A stretch of 64,000 nt of DNA, taken from positions 1 to 64,000 of the forward strand of contig JAYSQZ010000034.1 of NCBI GenBank assembly GCA_043721315.1. The letters run 5' to 3'. Positions 1 to 6,813 of the stretch are shown here, in pieces; positions within the stretch are counted from its first letter, which is position 1, and each line of letters begins with the position of its first letter. Both the position numbers and the translations under genes were made by a program. Origin of the DNA: Elstera sp043721315. GTDB lineage: Bacteria > Pseudomonadota > Alphaproteobacteria > Elsterales > Elsteraceae. The notes below the pieces were generated by a model. The model made no database searches, was not told the origin of the DNA, and saw only the letters and a program-made list of their open reading frames with translations.

Positions 1-226
1 TTTGGAAATTCGGCGGCTGAGAGACTGCGAGGGATTTTTGGGACCTGATAGGAGCCAAGCGCAGCAGATATCGAGACTATCTGCAAGATTGGCGACGCAG
101 CAGCGCGCGAAAAGACCCGCAGGATCGACCCGCCCGGCATTTTCAAACAGGCTCTAAGCCCACAAATACGAACGCCCGGTAAAACTGGGCGCAATGCTGC
201 TGTGCAAAAATTGAAAACAGGCGGGG
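1..226. other. Intergenic left edge, nothing recognised
   Basis: No gene is supported here. One plus-strand frame is open from the window edge to about position 156, but the peptide has no recognisable motif. A short imperfect hairpin (GCCCGGT-AAA-ACTGGGC) lies at about 174-190, just downstream of the minus-strand gene that ends at 227. It has no T-run, so I do not call it a terminator. Confidence 0.4.
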
Positions 227-526
227 CTATTGTAGAATTTTAATCGCTGTGACGATCAAGTCTTTCGCGGAGGATTGGTTTTTGACAATCCCCGTCACTT
301 CCACCCGCACGTGCAGGTCTTTGATATGAGCGACCCCGTTGCGTGTGGCGAGTTCCTGCATTTTTTTCAGCAGGTTTTGCAAAATAGTCGCCTTATCGGC
401 ATAGGCAAAGCACTTCTCTCTGCCGCCGGAGGTGTTGAGATGCACCTCGCAGACCGAATCTCCCGTCGATGAGATGCGATCCCGAATGTCTTCGATCTCT
501 CCGTCGATGGTGCGAACTGTTTCCAT
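227..526 (-). CDS. Hypothetical protein, 99 aa
   Basis: I do not recognise this protein. It is small, has no signal peptide or membrane segment, and has mixed charge. The N-terminal half is acidic (an EIEDIRDR segment), and a predicted amphipathic helix rich in Leu and Lys (about residues 46-60) is followed by alternating hydrophobic residues that could form beta strands. The start at 526 is the only ATG giving the full length; its upstream purine stretch is a weak ribosome binding site. The upstream region holds a perfect short palindrome (ACCCTG-A-CAGGGT, about 572-584) that could be regulatory. A shorter frame on the opposite strand overlaps it, but the minus-strand frame has the more protein-like composition. 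It could be a small adaptor or phage-derived gene; there is no evidence for either. Confidence 0.5.
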   Translation of the reverse strand: METVRTIDGEIEDIRDRISSTGDSVCEVHLNTSGGREKCFAYADKATILQNLLKKMQELATRNGVAHIKDLHVRVEVTGIVKNQSSAKDLIVTAIKILQ

Positions 527-658
527 TCCGGCCCTATTGCTACCCTGCTCGGTGCCCTTGCGCCACTAACCCTGACAGGGTACGCCGCCAGCCCCTACAA
601 TACCTGAAAACGCGCCAATCCGAAGGGGTGTGATACCACTTACCGAGAATGAGTTAAC

Positions 659-2275
659 TTATGCCGAATTTAGGCGCTGCCTCGCCAGTTTAATTTTTGC
701 GCCATAGTGATGCCGCAGATGGGCGCGCAGTTCGGGCCAAAGCTCCGGCCACAGCGGATCGGCAGCGGCGCGGCTATAGGTGAGGGCTTCGCGCAGCAAG
801 CCCGATACGCGCGCGCGGTCGATGCCCTGCAAGGCTCCCTCCCGGTAGCGAATCTCGCCACCGACCATAGTTAGGCACACATCGCGGGCGGAAGCGCGGT
901 TCAGGATATTATCTATCAAGCTGGCTTCCAGATCGAGCGATGGGCCTTCAATGCCTTGCAGCGATAGCGCCATCAAATCGGCAGGCCCCCCGACGACAAG
1001 TTGCCCGGCAACCCCGGCAAGGCCAATAGCGCGGGCGCCATTCTCCGTAAGCATCGCCAGTTGTTCGGCGGTCGTCGGTCTGTCGTCCCACGGCCCGCCC
1101 TGGCTGATGTCGGTCACGCGGGCCAAGCCTGCGGCTAGGCGCAATTCGCTCAGCATATCTTCATCATCGGCCAGCGCGCGGTTATTGGTGCCAAGCGCGA
1201 CCGGAATACCCGCCCGCAGCAGCGGCCCCAGCCGGGCAATGCCGTGGCGCAGGCGCAGATTGGAGCCGGGAGTGGAAACAGTGCAAACCCCGCGCGCGGC
1301 CAAAAGCTCGATTTCGGTAGGCGACAGCCACACGCCTTGCACGATGGTCAGCGCCGGGCTTAAGAGGCCGAGCCGATCCAGCCGCACGAGAACCCCCTCG
1401 GGGTATAGCGCTTGGCAGACGGCCCAATCCACTTGGCTTTCGTAAAGCGTGAGGTGCAGGCCAATCCCGCGTTGGGCGGCATCGGCAGCGATCTTGGCCA
1501 GGAAATCATCCGACACATACTGCGGGCCGGGGAAAGCGTAGCGGAACGTCAGCGTCGGCGTATCCCCAAACTCCGCCAGCAAGCGGTCCATCAGCGCAAT
1601 CGTATCCTCGGCAGAACCAGCGTAGATCGGCAGCGACGGCTCGGTAAGCAGGGCGCTGAGTTCCGGCGACAGACGATCCAGAAAGCCGGGCAGGTCTTCG
1701 CTGGGGGAGACGATGTTGCCCTGGTCCATCGCCGAGACGCAAATGACGGCGCGCAGGCCCGCTTCCAGATAGCCGCGCAGCGCCGCCCGCAACTCCCCCT
1801 CGTAGTCGCCCGTGCCTTGGCTTGCGCCCGCGTGCAGCGCTGTAGTGACACCGTGGGACAGCATATCGGAGGCAGCGGCCAACGCCAGCGGATAGGGATC
1901 GAGCGAGGTGCGTGCTAGCCGCACCATCAGGGCGTTATCGAGCAGATCATCCCCAGGGGTCAGCGGGGCTGCGGTCAGCGCCCGGCCTTGTTGGTGGGCA
2001 TTGATGAGACCGGGCAGGATAATGCAGTCCGGTAGCCGTTCTACCGCCACATCGGGGTGCGCTTCGATCAGGCTTGTGACCAGATCAATCGCCGCTATCT
2101 TGCCTTCCTGCACGAGTATCGCGAAATCCGGCAGCAATCCCTCGGGGTCGTAACTTGGCAGAATGTAATCGGGTGCCAAGATGAGGGACTCTTGCCCACC
2201 TTCCCCAAGGTCGCGCTCCAATGAGGCGCGGTGCGCGTCCGAGCGGGCCGGAAGGGTAAGGGCGGAACGGGGCAT
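659..2275 (-). CDS. Amidohydrolase-family protein with altered metal site
   Basis: The protein has the fold signature of the AtzA/TrzN/cytosine-deaminase group of amidohydrolases (538 aa). An N-terminal small beta domain leads into a PGLINAHQQG motif, a later HLTLYE motif, then a SNLRLRHGIA segment and a GTNNRALADDEDM segment. In catalytic members the first motif is HxH, a second His sits in the later HG segment, and the final motif begins GTD. Here those positions are Gln96, Gln313 and Asn364, while His94, His274 and Glu279 are kept (numbering from the ATG at 2275; TTG at 2278 is an alternative). The enzyme may therefore be inactive, use another metal arrangement, or have a different role. 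It is the last gene of an operon after the cysteine-dioxygenase-like cupin and the GntR regulator, with a 120-bp gap to the cupin gene. Substrate unknown. Confidence 0.85.
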   Translation of the reverse strand: MPRSALTLPARSDAHRASLERDLGEGGQESLILAPDYILPSYDPEGLLPDFAILVQEGKIAAIDLVTSLIEAHPDVAVERLPDCIILPGLINAHQQGRALTAAPLTPGDDLLDNALMVRLARTSLDPYPLALAAASDMLSHGVTTALHAGASQGTGDYEGELRAALRGYLEAGLRAVICVSAMDQGNIVSPSEDLPGFLDRLSPELSALLTEPSLPIYAGSAEDTIALMDRLLAEFGDTPTLTFRYAFPGPQYVSDDFLAKIAADAAQRGIGLHLTLYESQVDWAVCQALYPEGVLVRLDRLGLLSPALTIVQGVWLSPTEIELLAARGVCTVSTPGSNLRLRHGIARLGPLLRAGIPVALGTNNRALADDEDMLSELRLAAGLARVTDISQGGPWDDRPTTAEQLAMLTENGARAIGLAGVAGQLVVGGPADLMALSLQGIEGPSLDLEASLIDNILNRASARDVCLTMVGGEIRYREGALQGIDRARVSGLLREALTYSRAAADPLWPELWPELRAHLRHHYGAKIKLARQRLNSA

Positions 2276-2395
2276 CAATACACACGCTTTCTGGTGGCAA
2301 ACGAAAAAATAACGGATGAATCATACTCTGCCTTATATATCGACAGGTTGTCCCGTTCTTTCAATCGCCTCAGGGCGCGCGGCTCATCTCATATT

Positions 2396-2926
2396 TTAAG
2401 CGTCGAAATAATGATCAACCGAGGTGCCGCATTCCGCCAGATTGCACCCATAGAGATGCAAGGAGGTCATGGGGTGCGGGCCGGGATTGCCGATGCGGTG
2501 AACCCCGTGCGGGCCGGGGGCGGCAAAGCTGGTCATGCCGGGGCGCAACGCTCTGCCCCCCGTGGGTTCGGCAATCGGATCGGCAGCGCCGCTTTGATTG
2601 ACCACGGCGCGCAGGCGAAAGAATTCTTCAGCCCCTTCGCCGTCGATTACGCCCAAGGCGCACCAAGCACGGTGATCGTGAACGCGCGACCATTGCCCTG
2701 GCATCCACGCAATCGCGCACAGCGAAAAACGCCCTTCCGGGGCGACATGCAGCAGCGTTACGGAATAAGCCTTCGGATCGAAGCGCAAATCGACCCCCGC
2801 CAAAAGATCAGGCTGGATCAAGGCCGGGGCCAGCAGCGCCGCCAAGCGCCGCTCGACCGGCAGGCTCTCGCCATCCTGGCGGTCAAGTTCGATCGTGACG
2901 GACTGAATGAGGCTGGCAAGGCTCAT
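2396..2926 (-). CDS. Cysteine-dioxygenase-type cupin protein
   Basis: This 176-aa protein matches the cysteine dioxygenase / thiol dioxygenase cupin family. The first cupin motif contains His83-Asp-His85 in a WSRVHDHRAWC context, and the second contributes His143 in GVHRIGNP, giving the three-His iron site typical of the family. The downstream SLHLYG segment (about 155-160) fits the conserved C-terminal strand. Known members add O2 to thiols such as cysteine or 3-mercaptopropionate, making sulfinates in the cytoplasm; the substrate here cannot be read from sequence. The start codon overlaps the stop of the GntR regulator gene (ATGA, 2923-2926), so the two are translationally coupled. Linkage to an amidohydrolase suggests a pathway for a thiol- or amide-containing compound. 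Confidence 0.85.
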   Translation of the reverse strand: MSLASLIQSVTIELDRQDGESLPVERRLAALLAPALIQPDLLAGVDLRFDPKAYSVTLLHVAPEGRFSLCAIAWMPGQWSRVHDHRAWCALGVIDGEGAEEFFRLRAVVNQSGAADPIAEPTGGRALRPGMTSFAAPGPHGVHRIGNPGPHPMTSLHLYGCNLAECGTSVDHYFDA

Positions 2927-3669
2927 GATCGGCGCTCCAGGCGGATGGATAGGGTATCAATCGGGTCGGACGACAGAATGGCGTCGCGGACCATGCGGAA
3001 GGCATCGGCCACCTGTTCGGCGGCGATGCGGGCAGCTTCCACACTATCGCCCGCCACCAGCGCATCAATCAGGCAATGGTGTTCGTGGCTGATTTCCTCT
3101 GTCCGGTCGCGTAGGGCGAGGCCGATATGAAGCAGGCGTTCCGATTCCATCATCAACTGCTCCAGCATCGCTGCCAGCCGCGCATTGCCGGAGCGGCGGG
3201 CGATAAGCAGGTGGAATTCGCGGTTGGAGGCAAGGAAACTTTCAGCGCTATTGGGGTCGCCGGGGCTGTAGCGGGCTTGGCAGGCAGCATCGAGCTGGGT
3301 TAGCTCGTCGGCAGCCACTTGCCCAGCCGCAAGGCGCGCGGCTTCGGATTCAAGCAGTTGGCGCAGATCGAAAATATCGCGCACGTCCCGTAAGGTCACG
3401 GGCGCAATCTTCCAGCCGCGCCGGGCTTGCGCGCGCACCAGCCGGTCTTGGGCCAAGCGCGACAGGGCGGCGCGCACGGGGGCCTTGCCGAAGCCGAAAC
3501 GGATGGCAAGCTGGGTTTCGGAAACCTCAGAGCCGGGCGGCAGGGCGCAGGTAATGATCGCACGGCGAATAGCCTGATAGGCGCGGTCGCCCAGGCTTTC
3601 ACTGTTTTCATCGTGACCCAAAGTAGGGAGAGTGACAATCGTTGACATGGCAATATCCGTAATTGACAT
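2923..3669 (-). CDS. GntR/FCD-family transcriptional regulator
   Basis: The protein has an N-terminal winged helix-turn-helix of the GntR type (about residues 20-85, with LAIRFGFGKAPVRAAL in the recognition region) and a C-terminal all-helical FCD ligand domain that normally binds a small carboxylate, often with a metal. The best start is the ATG at 3669 or the ATG at 3648; the longer frame to 3744 runs through a repeat element and begins with a non-family extension. The start at 3669 sits inside a perfect 10-bp palindrome (TGACATGTCA, 3664-3673). A second TTGACATG copy lies at about 3642-3649, so autoregulation at the start codon is plausible. It leads the cupin-amidohydrolase operon and is probably its local regulator, responding to the pathway substrate. 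Confidence 0.88.
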   Translation of the reverse strand: MSITDIAMSTIVTLPTLGHDENSESLGDRAYQAIRRAIITCALPPGSEVSETQLAIRFGFGKAPVRAALSRLAQDRLVRAQARRGWKIAPVTLRDVRDIFDLRQLLESEAARLAAGQVAADELTQLDAACQARYSPGDPNSAESFLASNREFHLLIARRSGNARLAAMLEQLMMESERLLHIGLALRDRTEEISHEHHCLIDALVAGDSVEAARIAAEQVADAFRMVRDAILSSDPIDTLSIRLERRS

Positions 3670-3745
3670 GTCACAGATGCCGCGATTTTCGATTTTTGTC
3701 AAGCCTTGCCGTCGATGACGCCGCTCGGGAAACGGTAAAAGCACC

Positions 3746-3803
3746 TTAGAACGTTTTTTTATTCGCTGAGGCTCATTTCCAACGCTCTAACTCTTTGTTT
3801 TTT
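3746..3803 (-). repeat. Dispersed palindromic repeat R1, copy a
   Basis: A 45-bp segment beginning TTAGAACG and ending CGCTCTAA, followed by the flank CTCTTTGTTTTTT, is nearly the reverse complement of 50158-50214. Both copies have TTAGAG-like inverted ends and share the internal word AGGCTCA and the identical flank. This looks like a MITE- or REP-like intergenic element. It lies between the divergent gntR and arsR genes. Confidence 0.75.
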
Positions 3804-3853
3804 AAACAGAGGCTGGCCGGGGTGGGGTCTGATCGCGCCTTAAGGAGATAGCT

Positions 3854-3875
3854 TATTTCTATAATTATCGAAATA
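3854..3875 (+). promoter_or_regulatory. ArsR-type operator over -10 box of arsR
   Basis: TATTTC-N10-GAAATA is an inverted repeat that contains a perfect TATAAT at 3860-3865. The ATG of arsR begins 11 nt after this -10 box, so the transcript may start at or next to the start codon (leaderless). The same layout recurs at 4259-4280. Confidence 0.6.
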
Positions 3876-3876
3876 C

Positions 3877-4236
3877 ATGATTGACTCCGGCCCAGCTTTA
3901 ACGCAAATTATTTCCATGGAAATCGAATTAGCCGCAAAGCAGATGGAAGCGCTCGGGAATATCACGAGGCTACAAATCTATCGAACCCTGGTCCGGGCCG
4001 GGGCAGGCGGTTTGCCGGTGGGGAAACTTCAGGACAGAATCGGCATTGCCGCGTCAACCCTGAGTCATCATTTGCAAAGGCTGATTGCAACTGGGCTGAT
4101 CGCTCAGGAGCGACAGGCGACGACGCTGATTTGCCGGGCGCAATATCCGGCGATGACAGCCTTGTTGAATTTTCTCGTTGATGAATGCTGTGCCGACACG
4201 CGCTGTGCGACACCGGAGGGCGAGGTAGCCGCTTAG
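3877..4236 (+). CDS. arsR: ArsR-family metalloregulator
   Basis: This 119-aa protein is an ArsR/SmtB winged-helix repressor. The helix-turn-helix spans about residues 45-75, with AASTLSHHLQRL as the recognition helix. At the C terminus Cys104, Cys105 and Cys110 form a CC-x4-C cluster similar in place to the As(III)-binding Cys95/Cys96/Cys102 of the Acidithiobacillus ferrooxidans ArsR. This supports trivalent arsenic or antimony as the signal. The ATG at 3877 has no Shine-Dalgarno sequence at the usual distance, consistent with a leaderless mRNA from the TATAAT box just upstream. An internal ATG at 3916 is possible. It is followed by a flavoprotein and an MFS pump in the same direction, and the two operator-like sites imply that it represses itself and those genes. 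Confidence 0.85.
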   Translation: MIDSGPALTQIISMEIELAAKQMEALGNITRLQIYRTLVRAGAGGLPVGKLQDRIGIAASTLSHHLQRLIATGLIAQERQATTLICRAQYPAMTALLNFLVDECCADTRCATPEGEVAA

Positions 4237-4250
4237 TCACCTCTCTTTTT

Positions 4251-4280
4251 TTGACGATTATTTCGGTACTTCTAGAAAAT
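4251..4280 (+). promoter_or_regulatory. Second ArsR-type operator with promoter
   Basis: TTGACG (4251-4256) and TAGAAA (4273-4278) are spaced 16 bp and make a plausible sigma-70 promoter. TATTTC-N10-GAAAAT (4259-4280) lies between and over these boxes and matches the arrangement at the arsR promoter, so ArsR could block this start directly. The flavoprotein ribosome binding site AAGGAG follows at 4284. Confidence 0.55.
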
Positions 4281-4295
4281 ACGAAGGAGTTCATC

Positions 4296-5594
4296 ATGAA
4301 TGCAACCAACATTCTCCCTGTAGCCGTAATCGGGGCAGGGCCAGTGGGCCTTGCCGCTGCCGCGCATCTTATCGCCCGAGGTTTGCCCGTGCGGGTCTAT
4401 GAGGCCGGGGAGGCAATTGCCAGCCATATCCGCGCTTGGGGTCATGTTCGGCTCTTCTCGCCCTGGGAATACAACATCGATGCGGCAGCGAGGGCGCTGT
4501 TGCTCTCAACCGGCTGGGTTGCGCCCGATCCCAACGGAATACCAACTGGGGCCGAGTTGATTGCAGGTTATCTGCAACCTTTGGCGCAGGTGCCCGCTAT
4601 GGCCGGGGTGATTGAAACCGGCGTGCGGGTCGTCGCCCTCTCCCGGCAGCATCGGGACAAGGTGGTAACGCAAGGCCGCAAGGATCGCCCCTTCGTGCTG
4701 TCGCTCCAAACTAAGACGGGGGGGCGTCGGGATCTGGCGCGGGCGGTGATCGATGCGTCGGGCACTTGGGCAACGCCTAATCCGCTCGGGGCGGACGGCC
4801 TTCCCGCTGACGGGGAAGTTACATTCGATAACCAGATTGCTTACGGTCCCCCCGATGTTTTGGGGCGGGACCGCGCGGTTTATGCTGGAAAATCGGTGCT
4901 AGTGGTCGGTGCCGGCCATTCGGCGGCGACGGTGATGTTGGATCTCGATCAACTCTCACACACCGCTCCCGGCACGAAAATTCTGTGGGCGACCCGCAGC
5001 CGCAACCTGACCCGCGTCTATGGCGGCGGAGCGGCGGATAAACTCGCCGCCCGTGGCGACCTGGGGCAGCGCCTTCGCAGGCTCGTCGAAACCGGGGGGA
5101 TCGCGCTGACGACAGATTTTGCTATTGAGGCCGTGACGGCGGCGGACGGGCGTCTCGTCGTGCAGGGCGAGACCGACCGGGGTATGCAGGTGCTTGGCCC
5201 TATCGACCGGATCGTGGTCGCAACCGGCCAGCGGCCGGACATCACCATGACCCGCGAGCTGCGTCTCGATCTCGATCCTTGGTTGGAAAGCAGCAAAGCC
5301 CTGGGGCCGTTAATCGACCCTAACCTCCATTCCTGCGGATCGGTTCCACCCCATGGACACCGGGAACTCACTCACCCCGAAAGCGGGTTTTATACCGTAG
5401 GGGTTAAATCCTATGGCCGCGCGCCGACGTTCCTGTTGCTCACGGGCTACGAGCAGGTGCGGTCAGTCGTTGCTGCCATCGCGGGAGACATGGCGGCGGC
5501 CGATGACGTGCGCTTGGTTTTGCCGGAGACGGGGGTTTGTTCAACGAAACCCATCGCGGCGAGCGAAACGGCCTCTGCCAAAGAGTGCGGCTGA
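4296..5594 (+). CDS. FAD/NAD(P)-binding flavoprotein, ArsR-linked
   Basis: The protein (432 aa from the ATG at 4296, which has AAGGAG 6 nt upstream) has an N-terminal FAD-binding Rossmann motif, GAGPVGLAAAAHL, and a second dinucleotide motif, GAGHSAATVMLDL, near residue 205. This is the two-fold arrangement of flavin monooxygenases and related NAD(P)H-dependent flavoproteins. An ATG-type motif near the C terminus (VGVKSYGRAPTFLL) closes the FAD site. Such proteins are known in ars operons, where they are proposed to oxidise or otherwise process arsenicals, but the reaction here is not proven. It sits between arsR and an MFS transporter 10 bp downstream, so it probably acts in the cytoplasm in the same stress response. 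Confidence 0.85.
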   Translation: MNATNILPVAVIGAGPVGLAAAAHLIARGLPVRVYEAGEAIASHIRAWGHVRLFSPWEYNIDAAARALLLSTGWVAPDPNGIPTGAELIAGYLQPLAQVPAMAGVIETGVRVVALSRQHRDKVVTQGRKDRPFVLSLQTKTGGRRDLARAVIDASGTWATPNPLGADGLPADGEVTFDNQIAYGPPDVLGRDRAVYAGKSVLVVGAGHSAATVMLDLDQLSHTAPGTKILWATRSRNLTRVYGGGAADKLAARGDLGQRLRRLVETGGIALTTDFAIEAVTAADGRLVVQGETDRGMQVLGPIDRIVVATGQRPDITMTRELRLDLDPWLESSKALGPLIDPNLHSCGSVPPHGHRELTHPESGFYTVGVKSYGRAPTFLLLTGYEQVRSVVAAIAGDMAAADDVRLVLPETGVCSTKPIAASETASAKECG

Positions 5595-5604
5595 GGGGGG
5601 CGGC

Positions 5605-6801
5605 ATGATCGGCAAGAGCATCATCTCGCCTAGGGAGCGATACACGATCGTCTCCGCGCTGGGCATTGTAGAAATTCTGGCCTGGGGATCATCCTATTAC
5701 CTCTCCGCGATTATCGCGCAGGAGGTTGCCAGTGAGATGGGTTGGCCGATTGTCTGGGCGGTGGGGGGAATGGCGGTTGGCTCCCTGACTGCCGGGTTGA
5801 TCTCACCCCGTACCGGGAGGCTGATTGCAGTCTATGGCGGGCGACGAACGATGGCCGGGGGGTGCCTCGTTCTCGCCGCCGGATTGGCGCTGCTGGGGTT
5901 GAGTATCAATCTCACCAGCTTCATTCTCGCTTGGACGGTTATCGGTTTTGGGATGAGCGCATCGCTCTATAACGCCGCGTTTTCCACTCTGGGCCGAATC
6001 TTTGGGGATAGGGCACGCCCAGTAATTTCAACCCTAACGCTTTTTGGCGGTTTCGCCTCTACTGTATGCTGGCCGTTTTCAACGCTGCTGCTAGAAACCT
6101 ACGGTTGGCGGGCGACCTGTTTCAGCTATGCCGTTATCCATACGCTCCTCTCGGTGCCGCTGGTTCTTCTGGCTCTGCCAAAGGAAAACCTGCACCCCAG
6201 CGTGCCGAGAAGCGATACGATCACTGCCGCAGCGCCGCTCTCTTCCGCACCAATACACCGGCTGACCTTCCCAATTCTGGCGATGGTGCTGGTGGGCGGC
6301 GATATAATTTCCTCGATACTCGCGGTGCATCTGATCACCATTCTCACCGAGCGTGGCTATGCTTTGGCAACCGCCGTATCGCTCGGGATGTTGTTCGGCC
6401 CGGCGCAAGTGGGGGCGCGAATTTTGGAGATGATCCTCGGCGCGCGCGTACACCCGATCTGGACCCTGATCGTTGCGGCCTGTTTGACGGCCACAGGGGT
6501 GTTTCTGTTGTGCATAGATTTCTCAATACCGGCTGTCGCGCTGCTTTGCTATGGCGCGGGCAATGGCATCTGGTCGATTGCCAAGGGCACGCTGCCGCTG
6601 GCCCTGTTCGGTCGGGACCAGTACCCGGTGATGATGGGCCGGTTGGCGCGTCCGGCATTGATCGCGCAAGCGGTGGCACCAACACTCGGCGCGGTGGTTC
6701 TGGACCATGCGGGTGTGACATCCGTCTTAGCATTCATGGTCTGCATCACTGTCACCGGGCTTTCGCTGGCGCTCGTGCTGAAGCGGATATCCGTGCCGTA
6801 A
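5605..6801 (+). CDS. MFS transporter, probable arsenical efflux
   Basis: This 398-aa protein has about twelve hydrophobic segments and major-facilitator features, including a short loop after the second helix. The start at 5605 has a G-rich ribosome binding site (GAGGGGGG) immediately upstream and follows the flavoprotein stop by 10 bp; the longer upstream frame is only overlap with the flavoprotein gene. MFS pumps in ArsR-controlled operons (for example ArsK- and ArsJ-type systems) export arsenite or organoarsenicals. Assignment to either type is not possible from sequence alone. The pair of a cytoplasmic flavoprotein and an exporter suggests modification followed by efflux. Confidence 0.85.
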   Translation: MIGKSIISPRERYTIVSALGIVEILAWGSSYYLSAIIAQEVASEMGWPIVWAVGGMAVGSLTAGLISPRTGRLIAVYGGRRTMAGGCLVLAAGLALLGLSINLTSFILAWTVIGFGMSASLYNAAFSTLGRIFGDRARPVISTLTLFGGFASTVCWPFSTLLLETYGWRATCFSYAVIHTLLSVPLVLLALPKENLHPSVPRSDTITAAAPLSSAPIHRLTFPILAMVLVGGDIISSILAVHLITILTERGYALATAVSLGMLFGPAQVGARILEMILGARVHPIWTLIVAACLTATGVFLLCIDFSIPAVALLCYGAGNGIWSIAKGTLPLALFGRDQYPVMMGRLARPALIAQAVAPTLGAVVLDHAGVTSVLAFMVCITVTGLSLALVLKRISVP

Positions 6802-6813
6802 GAATCACCGATT

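Noticed and set aside
1..226. Transposase remnant at the left edge
   Set aside because: One frame is open to the window edge but shows no DDE or other transposase motif, and no inverted-repeat ends are visible.
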